Positions 45,913-54,549 of a stretch of DNA of 64,000 nt are shown in pieces; position 1 is the stretch's first letter, and each line of letters starts with the position of its first letter. Origin of the DNA: Clostridium rhizosphaerae (GTDB lineage Bacteria > Bacillota > Clostridia > Clostridiales > Clostridiaceae); assembly GCF_016765585.1 (NCBI RefSeq), contig NZ_JAESWC010000008.1:124001-188000 (forward strand), written 5' to 3'. The notes under the pieces were generated by a model, which did not search any database, was not told the DNA's origin, and was given only the letters and a program-made list of their open reading frames with translations. The position numbers and the translations under genes were made by a program.

Positions 45913-46458
45913 ATGCAGGAATTAGAGACTAGAATATTGGATATAGATGTGGACGATATAAGAAACAAACTACTAAACTTAAATGCTGTAAAGGTGAAAA
46001 TGGAAAACCAGATAAACAGAATTTATGATTTTGAAGATAGAAAACTGCTAAATAAAAAAGGCTATGCCAGAATAAGAACAATTGAAGATACGATAAATAA
46101 CATAACAATTCATTACATGACTACGAAAGAAATGATAAGCCAGGAAAAATACAAAGTTATGGATGAACATGAAACTATTATTGCCGATTCAACTGAAGGA
46201 GAAAATATTTTTAAGGCTTTGGGACTTTCTTTAGTACAATCAATAAAAAAGTACAGAGAAAGCTATAAGTATAAAAATACGCTTATAGAAATAGATATAA
46301 ATTCTAAAGACTTCTGTCCATTCCCCTATATTGAAATAGAAACAGCCTATGAAGAGGAATTAAAAGAAGTAGTTTCTTTGCTTGGATATACTATGGAAGA
46401 TACCACCTCAAAAACTATTTTTGAAATATTAAATGACAGAGGAGTTAAAGGTATATAA
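45913..46458 (+). CDS. CYTH-domain protein (class IV adenylate cyclase/thiamine-triphosphatase-like)
   Basis: 181 residues from ATG 45913, which has GAAAGG nine bases upstream; ATG 45904 touches that site. CYTH features: an N-terminal acidic motif ELETRILDID (the usual ExExK here ends in Arg), KGYARIRTIE and a later YKNTLIEIDI with PYIEIETAYEE. These enzymes bind triphosphates in a beta-tunnel; candidates are triphosphatase or cAMP synthesis. It overlaps the next gene by one base (TAATG). Confidence 0.8.
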   Translation: MQELETRILDIDVDDIRNKLLNLNAVKVKMENQINRIYDFEDRKLLNKKGYARIRTIEDTINNITIHYMTTKEMISQEKYKVMDEHETIIADSTEGENIFKALGLSLVQSIKKYRESYKYKNTLIEIDINSKDFCPFPYIEIETAYEEELKEVVSLLGYTMEDTTSKTIFEILNDRGVKGI

Positions 46459-47321
46459 TGTTTGGCTATGTAACTCCCTGCAAAATGGAATTAAAAGTTA
46501 AGGACTTTGAAAAATTTAAAGCTTATTACTGCGGGCTGTGCAGAGCAATAAAGAAGAATTTTGGCAATGTTCCAAGACTAGCCCTAAATTATGATATGAC
46601 TTTTCTTGCAGTGCTTTTAGATTCTCTGAGTGATGAGAAAATAAAGGTAAGCAGAGAATTATGTGCTGTTCATCCTACTAAGAAAAGACTTATACTTGTT
46701 GATAATTCACCCTTAGATTACGCTGCTTTTTGCAATGTACTTCTTGCTTATTATAAGCTTGTTGACGACACTTATGATGACAGTTCTAAGTTAAGCAAGT
46801 TTTATTCTGCAATTTTAAGTACTTATTTAAGAAAAGCTTCAATGAAATATAAGGAAGTTGAAAGCCAAATAGAAAATTCCTTGAAGGAACTTTCTGTACT
46901 TGAAAAAAACTTTACAAATAGTTCTTTAGATGAACTTAGTCATCCTTTTGCTGATTTAACTGGTCATATACTTTCTTCCTATAATAAAAATAATGTTGAA
47001 AATTTGTATTGGCTTGGATATAATCTTGGAAAATGGATATATATAATTGATGCTTTTGACGATTTAGAAAAAGATATGAGCAGCAAAAAATTTAACGCTA
47101 TTAATAGTATTTTTAATACTACCAATTTACCATATGATGAATTTAAAACCTCTATTGAAGACAGAGTCGATTTTACCTTAGTAAACTGTGCTGAAGCCTG
47201 CGTAAATTATTTAAAAGCAATTCCTATTAAAAAAAATCATGAGCTTTTATATAATATACTTCAGTTTGGTCTTATGGAAAAGATGGACAAAGTTTTTGGA
47301 AGATTAGAAATTAGCAATTGA
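46458..47321 (+). CDS. DUF5685 family protein with two Asp-rich motifs
   Basis: 287 residues, soluble, almost all alpha-helical. The N-terminus has Cys8 and the pair Cys25-x2-Cys28 (YYCGLCRA). Two Asp-rich segments, VDDTYDD (102-108) and DAFDDLEKD (198-206), are about 95 residues apart in helical context. This pattern recalls the metal-diphosphate motifs of all-alpha isoprenoid synthases. No family I know gives it a function. It sits between CYTH and J-domain genes with minimal spacing, so the products probably work together. Confidence 0.8.
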   Translation: MFGYVTPCKMELKVKDFEKFKAYYCGLCRAIKKNFGNVPRLALNYDMTFLAVLLDSLSDEKIKVSRELCAVHPTKKRLILVDNSPLDYAAFCNVLLAYYKLVDDTYDDSSKLSKFYSAILSTYLRKASMKYKEVESQIENSLKELSVLEKNFTNSSLDELSHPFADLTGHILSSYNKNNVENLYWLGYNLGKWIYIIDAFDDLEKDMSSKKFNAINSIFNTTNLPYDEFKTSIEDRVDFTLVNCAEACVNYLKAIPIKKNHELLYNILQFGLMEKMDKVFGRLEISN

Positions 47322-47334
47322 AAGGATGAAAAAA

Positions 47335-47940
47335 ATGAGAAATCCATATGAAGTACTTGAAATCAAAGAAGGCTCCTCTAAAGAAGAAATTAAAAAAGCC
47401 TATAAGGAAATGGTAAAAAAATATCACCCTGATCAATACGGCAATAACCCATTAAGGGACTTGGCCGAAGAAAAATTAAGAGAAGTAAATGAAGCCTATG
47501 ACTATCTTTTGAAAAACACCAGTGATGGTCCACGTTATACAGAAAACAACTATGAAAGCAGCAGTAATAGCGGCTATGGCAATTATAATGAAATTAGAAT
47601 AGATATACAAAACGGTAACCTAAGAGCGGCCGAAGAAAAACTAAATCAAATAAATACACGTGATGCTCAGTGGAATTATCTTATGGGGCTCGTAAACTTA
47701 AGAAAAGGCTGGTATGATAATGCATATAATTACATAGTAAACGCCTGCAATCTTGAGCCAAATAATTTAGAGTACAGACAGACATTAAATAATTTAAAAA
47801 ATAGAAATACAGGATATAGACAAACCTATTACGGAAGAAATAATAGAAGTGACAGTGACTTTTGTGATCTTTGCTTTAAGCTGTGGTGTGCAGACAGCTT
47901 ATGCGAATGTTTTGGTGGAGACCTAATAAGCTGCTGTTAA
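47335..47940 (+). CDS. J-domain protein with a TPR-like middle and Cys-rich tail
   Basis: 201 residues from ATG 47335 (GAAAGG nine bases upstream). The J domain covers about 1-62 with the HPD motif in KYHPDQYG, so it should stimulate a DnaK-type chaperone. About residues 85-150 look like a TPR pair (DIQNGNLRAAEEKLNQIN; GWYDNAYNYIVNACNLEP). The last 25 residues hold seven Cys (DFCDLCFKLWCADSLCECFG), likely a metal site. It is not a general DnaJ, lacking the Gly/Phe and CxxCxGxG parts. Confidence 0.88.
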   Translation: MRNPYEVLEIKEGSSKEEIKKAYKEMVKKYHPDQYGNNPLRDLAEEKLREVNEAYDYLLKNTSDGPRYTENNYESSSNSGYGNYNEIRIDIQNGNLRAAEEKLNQINTRDAQWNYLMGLVNLRKGWYDNAYNYIVNACNLEPNNLEYRQTLNNLKNRNTGYRQTYYGRNNRSDSDFCDLCFKLWCADSLCECFGGDLISCC

Positions 47941-47973
47941 TTAATTAATTAATTATTATAGGAGGATATATTA

Positions 47974-48474
47974 GTGAATAACACTGCAAGTATTGCCCGA
48001 GGTGGTCTTTACACCGCTTTAGGAGTTCTCTTTATATATCTAAGTACAATAACACCTACAAGCAAGTTATATCTCTTAGGTATAGCTTCTTGTATTATTC
48101 CTCTTTCCATATTAACTATAAAAATCAGAAATAGTTTTTTTATGTATATATCAACAAGTCTTTTAAGCCTTCTTTTATTGGGTATAAAGGGCGGTGTAAT
48201 TGCTTATATTTTATTCTTTGGTCTTTATGGTTTTATAAAATATTTTATAGAAAGACTAAGAAATATGTATCTTGAAATATTCTTAAAGCTTATATATTTT
48301 AATCTTTCTATAGCATTAGTTTATATTCTTTATAGAGTATTTTTTACAGAGATGTTCAAAGTAGCTATACCTATCTACGCTCTTATATTAATGTTTCAAA
48401 TTATATTTTTAATCTTTGATTATGCCTTAACTCTATTTGTCGCTTATGTACACAGACGTTTAAAAATTTCTTGA
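47974..48474 (+). CDS. Small integral membrane protein
   Basis: 166 residues from a GTG with AGGAGGAT upstream. About five helices (GLYTALGVLFIYLSTITPTS; GIASCIIPLSILTIKI and so on). The arrangement resembles small substrate-binding or DUF2232-type membrane proteins, but I see no defining motif. It is 33 bp behind the J-domain gene and likely the last of the cluster. Confidence 0.65.
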   Translation: MNNTASIARGGLYTALGVLFIYLSTITPTSKLYLLGIASCIIPLSILTIKIRNSFFMYISTSLLSLLLLGIKGGVIAYILFFGLYGFIKYFIERLRNMYLEIFLKLIYFNLSIALVYILYRVFFTEMFKVAIPIYALILMFQIIFLIFDYALTLFVAYVHRRLKIS

Positions 48475-48512
48475 CAACAGTGTAAAAGATGATATAATAA
48501 TTATTGTGTTAT

Positions 48513-48589
48513 TGCCCAATCGCCAAATTGGTAAGGCACCAGACTCTGACTCTGGCACTGTGTAGGTTCGAGTCCTGCTTGGGCAGCCA
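48513..48589 (+). tRNA. tRNA-Gln (anticodon CTG)
   Basis: A complete cloverleaf: acceptor TGCCCAA with TTGGGCA, D-arm GCC/GGC, anticodon stem CCAGA/TCTGG with loop CTCTGAC giving anticodon CTG, T-arm GTAGG/CCTGC around TTCGAGT, discriminator G and encoded CCA. It reads CAG (Gln). Confidence 0.95.
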
Positions 48590-48591
48590 GT

Positions 48592-48627
48592 AAAGACTTT
48601 GCATTTTATGCAAAGTCTTTTTATTTT
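48592..48627 (+). terminator. Terminator of tRNA-Gln
   Basis: 12 perfect base pairs, 48592-48603 with 48609-48620, then a T run, three bases after the CCA end. Confidence 0.92.
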
Positions 48628-48633
48628 GTGTAT

Positions 48634-48689
48634 ATAAAAAATAACAGCCTTTTAGTAGCTTTATTATCAAAGTTACCAAAAGGCTGTTA
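48634..48689 (-). terminator. Terminator of speF-potE
   Basis: A long stem (AACAGCCTTTT...AAAAGGCTGTT, 48643-48653 with 48678-48688, continued inward) and six T on the minus strand, 13 bp behind the potE stop. Confidence 0.88.
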
Positions 48690-48701
48690 ACAATTTTAGA
48701 G

Positions 48702-50033
48702 TTATGCAACCCTATCCATCATATCATCTTTTTTAAGATCAAATTTGTGTGATACAAATCCGTATAATATCCAACCAGCAAAGGTTACTATTGAACCATA
48801 AGTAAGCGCTTCAGCTCCTGAAGAATATAGTGCATATAATCCATATACAGCTCCTACTAAAGCAATGAAGTTTGTTACTTTTGCTCTACCAGCTGGTACA
48901 TTTTCAGATTTCTGCATTACCCTTATAGATGCCATAGATAATAAATATGGTATAACGTTTGTAACTACTGCTAAGTTTACTAGTACATTAAACTGCTTTG
49001 ATAAAGTAGGACTGACTGTCATCAGTGCAAGCATACTTTGAATTACAGTAATTATAACCATAGCAATGATTGGAGTTTCATCCTTTGTAATTTTGCTGAA
49101 TATTTTAGGGAAATATCCTTCAACTGCAGAACCCTTAAACACTTGTGCAATAGTAAACTGCCAGCTGAATAAAGAACCAAAGCAGGATATAACCATAAGA
49201 CCCATAACAAGTTTTCCTATAGTTGAATTAAACATAGTAGCGAAAGCTAGTCCGAAAGGCGCACTGGAATTTAATAACTGTGCATTTGGAACAATACCAG
49301 CCATTACGTTAGTTGAAATAACATATATTATTGCTGCTCCGATAGTTCCTCCTAAACACGCAATAGGCACGTTTCTCTTTGGATTTTCAACTGCATCCAT
49401 ATTTGCAGCAGCTGATTCAAGCCCTAAGAAAGCCCATAAAGTTATTGATATTGATTTGCTTACTGCAGTGAAGAATGGAATATGATTAGGATTCCATGCG
49501 GATGCATATAACTTTCCGCTAAAGAAGAACCATCCAAAAATAGAGATACCTACAACAGGACCAATTACTCCCCATATTGTAAAGGAACTTATTCTTCCTG
49601 TAACTCTAGCTCCCTTAAAGTTAAGTACTGTAGCCAGCCATAAAGTAAAGATTGTCCATAAACCTACTGATATAGGAGATAATTCTTTTCCTAAGAATCC
49701 GCAAGCATAACCTACAGCAGAAATAGCAATAGCAACATTAGCAATTAATAATGATACCCCATAAGTATAGTTTGCCATAAAGCTTCCTGCTTTTCCGAAG
49801 GAGTACTCTGAATATCCTCCCATACCTGCAGCCTTTCTGCTGAACATTCCTGCCTGTGCAAAAGCATACGCTAACGCCATGGAACCAACAGCAGTAACTA
49901 ACCATGATAGAATTGACATTGTTCCAACTTGAGCTAAATTGGTTGGAAGCATTATTATTCCGGAACCCATCATGTTTATAACGGTTATTATTGTTAGCTG
50001 CCAAACACTCATCTTATTATTTGATTTACTCAT
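48702..50033 (-). CDS. potE: Putrescine-ornithine antiporter
   Basis: 443 residues, twelve helices, APC superfamily. Long blocks match E. coli PotE as I remember it: VNMMGSGIIMLPT-type start, GMGGYSEYSFGK, ANYTYGVSLLIANVAIAISA, LWAFLGLESA, AFGLAFA-type segment and CFGSLFSWQFTIAQVFK. It exports putrescine in exchange for ornithine. It lies 74 bp behind speF on the same strand, so the two form the ornithine-decarboxylation/acid-resistance pair. GGGAG supports the ATG. Confidence 0.93.
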   Translation of the reverse strand: MSKSNNKMSVWQLTIITVINMMGSGIIMLPTNLAQVGTMSILSWLVTAVGSMALAYAFAQAGMFSRKAAGMGGYSEYSFGKAGSFMANYTYGVSLLIANVAIAISAVGYACGFLGKELSPISVGLWTIFTLWLATVLNFKGARVTGRISSFTIWGVIGPVVGISIFGWFFFSGKLYASAWNPNHIPFFTAVSKSISITLWAFLGLESAAANMDAVENPKRNVPIACLGGTIGAAIIYVISTNVMAGIVPNAQLLNSSAPFGLAFATMFNSTIGKLVMGLMVISCFGSLFSWQFTIAQVFKGSAVEGYFPKIFSKITKDETPIIAMVIITVIQSMLALMTVSPTLSKQFNVLVNLAVVTNVIPYLLSMASIRVMQKSENVPAGRAKVTNFIALVGAVYGLYALYSSGAEALTYGSIVTFAGWILYGFVSHKFDLKKDDMMDRVA

Positions 50034-50057
50034 AATTAACTACTCCCTTTTTATTTT

Positions 50058-50094
50058 TAGCTTAGGATATAGTCGAAGCTATATCCGTAAGCTA
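50058..50094 (-). promoter_or_regulatory. Stem-loop between speF and potE
   Basis: TAGCTTA-GGATATAG (50058-50072) pairs with CTATATCC-G-TAAGCTA (50079-50094), loop TCGAAG. No T run follows, so it is more likely an mRNA-processing or stabilising stem than a terminator. The potE ribosome binding site follows at once. Confidence 0.55.
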
Positions 50095-50107
50095 TTAGTT
50101 TTTTTAG

Positions 50108-52348
50108 TTAATTTTTTCTGTCTAGTACATAGCCGTATGCTTTAACGCGGCCATTTTCTTTTTCAAGGTATACACCTTGAATTTCAGGTGCAAAACCTGG
50201 GAATTCATTAATTCCATCTTGAAGTATTAAGAAATATCTTTGAGCTACCTCGCTCCATACTTCCCCAGGAACAACACAGAAAACTCCTGGCGGATATGGT
50301 AGAGCTCCTTCTAAAGCTACTTCGCCTACTATATCCTCTAAGGCTACAAGCTTAGCCTCATTTCTTAATAGCGCCCATCTGGCTTGTTGAGGAGTAAATA
50401 TTTTCTTAGTTTCTTTCTTTGAAGAAGTAGTTGCTGCAACTTCATCTAAAGCATTCCAATTAGTTTCTTCTGAAACAACTGCTCTCTTAGGTAAAAATTC
50501 AGCTCTGAACAATTTCTTTTGATAATCTTTTGCATTGTTACCTTTATAGAAATCATGCATTTCCTGGCATAATCTTCTGATTGTATATCCTTTATACCTA
50601 TCCATGTTATTTCTATAAATGCTCGGAAGAACTGTGCTTAATGGTGCATCCTCTTCCACAAGTTTTTCAAACTGTGCTAGAAGTGCAACAAGGTTCTCCA
50701 TCTTTGTTGATGTTTCAGCTGGCGTTAATAAGAATAATATTGAGTTCAAATCATTCTTTTCTGGTATAAGTCCATGTTCTCTTAAGAAGTTAGCTAGTAT
50801 TGTAGCCGGTATACCAAACTCTTCGTATTCGCCAGTTTGAACGTTTATACCTGGTGTTGTAAGCATAAACTTGTTAGGATCAACGAAGTATTGGTTTTCA
50901 CCATATCCTTCAAAAGAATGCCACTTTTCACCTGGTATGAACTTGAAGAACTCTATGTTATTAGCAATTTCTTCTGTATCATGATCTTCCCAGTTCTTTC
51001 CATTAACAGTTGGAGGTATAAAAGGTTTAAGCATTGAACAGTTTTTTAATACCGCTTTTCTAGCTTCGATACCTAATTTTATGCATTCAGCCCACAAACG
51101 TCTTCCTGCTTCACCTTCCTGCATCTTCGCATTAACATCAAGTGTTGCATATAAAGGATAAAATGGACTTGTTGAAGCATACATCATAAATGAGTTATTA
51201 AAACGCTTGTGATCAACATAACGTCTTTGTCCTTTAATATGATTGTCCTTCTTGTGAATCTGTGAAGCTTGAGAAAATCCTGCCTGCTGCTTGTGAATAG
51301 ATTGAGTTACTAATATTCCAGGATCATTTTCATTTAAATCTAAAAGTAGTGGAGAACAATCTCTCATCATAGGAATAAACTGCTCATAACCAACCCACGC
51401 TGAGTCAAATAAAATATAGTCACAAAGATGTCCTATTTTATCAACTACCTGTCTTGCATTGTAAATAGTTCCATCATAAGTTCCAAGCTGAATTACAGCT
51501 AATCTAAATGGTCTCTTGTCATTAGCTCTTTCTGGAACAGTTTTAGCTATTTCTCCTCTAAGGTAAGCTTCATCAAAGCAGTGAGAATCGATACCACCGA
51601 TAAATCCAAAAGGATTACGTGCTGTTTCAAGGTATACTGGATTTCCGCCTGATTGAACTAAAGCTGCATTATATACAGATTTATGATTATTTCTATCAAA
51701 TAAAACCAAATCTCCTGGAGCAACTAATGCATTTATAGCTACAGTATTTGCTGTGCTTGTACCATTCATTACAAAGTAGGTTTTATCAGCGTTGTATATT
51801 CTTGCTGCATTCTGCTCTGCATCTACAGCTGGTCCTTCATGTATCAGAAGGTCTCCTAAAGCAACGTCGGCATTGCATATATCTGAACGGAATATGTTTT
51901 CTCCGTAGAACTCATAAAAATATCTTCCTGCAGGATGCTTTCTGAAATATTGACCACCTTGATGTCCAGGACAATCAAATTGAAGGTTTCCTCTTTCTAC
52001 GTAATTGCTTAAAGCTTTGAAGAAAGGCGGAAGTACATTTTCCTCATATTGACTTGCAGCGTTTTCAAGTTCTCTGTTATAAAGATTTGAATCAAAATTG
52101 CTTCCGTCAATTGCACGATAAACTTTTTTTGCTAATTCGCCATCTAGCTTGTCTATGTTTTTTAAAACAACAAATACAGGTATGCCAAACTTTGTATCAT
52201 ATATTTTATTGATTAAGTCAGCATCCAAATCAGTTACCACAACTGCTGCTACATCTGTATAATCAGTACTTTCAGCTAATATTAAATCTCTTTTAGTTGA
52301 AAAATACTCTTTAGCTTCTGCAGTGTATGCAATTTTTAACTGCTTCAT
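50108..52348 (-). CDS. speF: Inducible ornithine decarboxylase
   Basis: 746 residues, fold-type I group III decarboxylase. It has the N-terminal wing domain (1-105), the PLP core with SIHKQQAGFSQ (Schiff-base Lys), and the C-terminal domain with ALPYPPGVFCVVPGE. E. coli SpeF (732 residues) shares long near-identical blocks, for example QLGTYDGTIYNARQVVDKIG and CDYILFDSAWVGYEQFIPMM. It converts ornithine to putrescine and CO2 and consumes a proton. GGAGGTCG sets the start. The similarity to enterobacteria suggests lateral transfer together with potE. Confidence 0.95.
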   Translation of the reverse strand: MKQLKIAYTAEAKEYFSTKRDLILAESTDYTDVAAVVVTDLDADLINKIYDTKFGIPVFVVLKNIDKLDGELAKKVYRAIDGSNFDSNLYNRELENAASQYEENVLPPFFKALSNYVERGNLQFDCPGHQGGQYFRKHPAGRYFYEFYGENIFRSDICNADVALGDLLIHEGPAVDAEQNAARIYNADKTYFVMNGTSTANTVAINALVAPGDLVLFDRNNHKSVYNAALVQSGGNPVYLETARNPFGFIGGIDSHCFDEAYLRGEIAKTVPERANDKRPFRLAVIQLGTYDGTIYNARQVVDKIGHLCDYILFDSAWVGYEQFIPMMRDCSPLLLDLNENDPGILVTQSIHKQQAGFSQASQIHKKDNHIKGQRRYVDHKRFNNSFMMYASTSPFYPLYATLDVNAKMQEGEAGRRLWAECIKLGIEARKAVLKNCSMLKPFIPPTVNGKNWEDHDTEEIANNIEFFKFIPGEKWHSFEGYGENQYFVDPNKFMLTTPGINVQTGEYEEFGIPATILANFLREHGLIPEKNDLNSILFLLTPAETSTKMENLVALLAQFEKLVEEDAPLSTVLPSIYRNNMDRYKGYTIRRLCQEMHDFYKGNNAKDYQKKLFRAEFLPKRAVVSEETNWNALDEVAATTSSKKETKKIFTPQQARWALLRNEAKLVALEDIVGEVALEGALPYPPGVFCVVPGEVWSEVAQRYFLILQDGINEFPGFAPEIQGVYLEKENGRVKAYGYVLDRKN

Positions 52349-52467
52349 ATTCGACCTCCATTATTTTAATAGTTTGAATATTTTTTTCTATAGCAATATA
52401 ATACACCATTCGACAGTGTTTTAGCTTTGTAATTATTTAAATTAAAAATTATGTCATTTTGTAAAAT

Positions 52468-53613
52468 TTACAAAGGATTATTGATAAGATTATATATTCT
52501 AATTGATAAAGCTAATTCCTCATAAAAATGATCATAGGTATTACCTTTGCATAATATTTTATTTATTTTATCTATTCTGTATCTCACAGTATTTCCATGC
52601 TGAAATAATTCCTGTGCTGTAGCTTTTATATCTCCATTATTTTCAACATACTTTACTGCAGTTTTTAAAAGCTCTGTTTCATTATCTTTATCATAAGAAA
52701 CTAGTGGTTCTATCATTTCCTTATAATATTTTAGAACCCAGGGGTTATCAAGAATCGGTAGAATTACTCTATTAATTCCAATATCATGGAAGAATGAAAC
52801 ATCTTTATTATAAGTAACTGAATATTTGCAGGCATATAAACTTTCTTGTATTGCCTTATTCAGCTTTCCTAAGTTTTCATATAAGCTGCTTATACCTATA
52901 AAGTATTCTTTTTGAGTAAGTCCCCACCATTCCAGCCTTCTTAGTATATTTTTATCAATATGCTGCTGCCCCGCATCTTCAAAGGTATTAATAAGAATAT
53001 ACCCATCTTTATACGGGATAACCTTGCTAAAAGCTTCCTCCATCTCTTTATTATAAAAGCTTTTTATCCCTGTTGCTTTACCGCTTTTTTTCCTGCAAAA
53101 GGCTACTATATTTTTTTCTTTAAAATTTATATTAATTTTCCGGGCAATTTCTTTTATGCTTGGTTCATTCAAGTTATTATATAAAATGTTATCTATTATT
53201 GCTGTTAAGTTTTCATATTTCCTTTTTTCATTAATAGCTTTATTTACATATACAATTACATCCTCGGTAAAGGTATCGCTAAAGATCATGATAGGAAAAT
53301 TTTCTTTATTAGAAAGTTTAATCACTTCTTCAGGAATATAATTAAAATAAATATTTTTGATAGCCAGACAGCTTATTCCTACCGCTATCATCCTTTTTAC
53401 AATTCCATATAATTCATCAATATTATCTCTTATAGCAACTAATGTGCTTAAAGCAAAATCACCCGAACTAAAATTTTCTGCAATTAAGTCTCCTATTTCA
53501 TAATCCCAAACTGCTACATGGGTTATTTTATTGGATAGCCCCTTTTCTCCTGCAATGACCTTAAATCCTTTAAGTATTTCAAGTTCTAAAGCTTCATGTA
53601 CTGTTATAGCCAT
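52468..53613 (-). CDS. PucR/CdaR-type transcriptional regulator
   Basis: 381 residues from ATG 53611-53613, which has AAGGGGGTGG upstream; the frame is open 25 codons more. The N-terminal PucR domain (about 1-125, TVHEALELEILKGFKVIAGE) is a ligand sensor. The C-terminal HTH_30 domain (about 320-375) contains NNGDIKATAQELFQHGNTVR. It lies upstream of speF-potE with its own start, same strand, so control of that operon by ornithine or putrescine is a plausible guess only. Confidence 0.85.
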   Translation of the reverse strand: MAITVHEALELEILKGFKVIAGEKGLSNKITHVAVWDYEIGDLIAENFSSGDFALSTLVAIRDNIDELYGIVKRMIAVGISCLAIKNIYFNYIPEEVIKLSNKENFPIMIFSDTFTEDVIVYVNKAINEKRKYENLTAIIDNILYNNLNEPSIKEIARKININFKEKNIVAFCRKKSGKATGIKSFYNKEMEEAFSKVIPYKDGYILINTFEDAGQQHIDKNILRRLEWWGLTQKEYFIGISSLYENLGKLNKAIQESLYACKYSVTYNKDVSFFHDIGINRVILPILDNPWVLKYYKEMIEPLVSYDKDNETELLKTAVKYVENNGDIKATAQELFQHGNTVRYRIDKINKILCKGNTYDHFYEELALSIRIYNLINNPL

Positions 53614-53824
53614 AAAATTTCCACCCCCTTCTTGCTGTAATAATTTTAGCTTATAAAAGCCCGAATATAAATTCAGTGAACCATTCACTTTACTAAATTT
53701 ATTGTAAATTAATAACCATAAATAATTATAAAGAAGGATTATAATAAAATCAAATAATTATGAACTTTTTTATATTATTTTGTCTACTTTTGTCGCTAGT
53801 AATATATGGCATCTTTTTAACATC

Positions 53825-53866
53825 AAAAAAAATTTAAGGGTACAAGTTTAAACTTATACCCTTAAT
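53825..53866 (-). terminator. Terminator of the two-component/ABC operon
   Basis: Stem 53834-53849 with 53850-53865 (TTAAGGGTAcAAGTTT and its complement, almost loop-free), overlapping the stop codon and followed by eight T on the minus strand. Confidence 0.8.
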
Positions 53867-54549
53867 CTATATCCAGCTCCCCATACAGTTTCTATATACT
53901 GCGGTTCAGAAGGATTTGCTTCTATTTTTTCTCTCACTCTTCTTATGTGGACAGTTATTGTAGCGTTATCTCCAAGAGCTTCTAATCCCCAAACTCTTTC
54001 AAACAGTTCTTCTCTTCCAAAAACTCTGTTTGGATTCTGTGCAAAATATAAAAGCAGATCAAATTCCTTTTGAGCTAAGGTTACTTCTTTATCATTTATG
54101 AATACCTGTCTTGAATCTTTTAGTATCTTAAGCCCTCTTATTAATATGCTGTTCTTATCTTCACTACCTTTAAATTTGCTCTTTAGCCTTTCATAATTTT
54201 GGATATGAGACTTTACTCTTGCAACTAATTCCCCCGGACTAAAAGGCTTTGTAATATAATCATCCGCTCCTAAAGACAAGCCTTTTATTTTATCAATTTC
54301 CTCTTTCTTAGCTGAAACTAAAAGCACAGGAATATCTTTTATATCTTGGATTATTCTTAAAATATCAAAGCCATCTATATTAGGAAGCATTACATCAAGA
54401 ATAACCAAGTCATAATTATTTTCTTTTATTTCATTTAACCCTGATACTCCATCAGTGCATATGTTAACATCAAAACCAGAAATCTCCAAATAATCTTTTT
54501 CAAGTTCTGCAATACTTAAGTCATCTTCAACTATCAATATTTTCTTCAT
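53854..54549 (-). CDS. OmpR-family response regulator
   Basis: 231 residues. The receiver domain (1-115) has acidic residues at the start (LIVEDDLS), the phospho-acceptor Asp in LVILDVMLPN (about 52) and Lys in YITKPFSPGE. The winged-helix domain (about 130-230) carries YIETVWGAGYRLR. The start at 54549 has AGAGGGG; seven codons more are open upstream. It overlaps the kinase gene by 23 bp. Confidence 0.93.
   Translation of the reverse strand: MKKILIVEDDLSIAELEKDYLEISGFDVNICTDGVSGLNEIKENNYDLVILDVMLPNIDGFDILRIIQDIKDIPVLLVSAKKEEIDKIKGLSLGADDYITKPFSPGELVARVKSHIQNYERLKSKFKGSEDKNSILIRGLKILKDSRQVFINDKEVTLAQKEFDLLLYFAQNPNRVFGREELFERVWGLEALGDNATITVHIRRVREKIEANPSEPQYIETVWGAGYRLRV

Noticed and set aside
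48509-48709. 66-codon minus-strand ORF
   Set aside because: It is antisense to tRNA-Gln and crosses two terminators; its peptide ending is the usual spurious translation of a tRNA complement.
49738-50004. 88-codon ORF inside potE, same strand, other frame
   Set aside because: It is Asn-rich shadow sequence with no ribosome binding site, entirely inside a well-supported gene.
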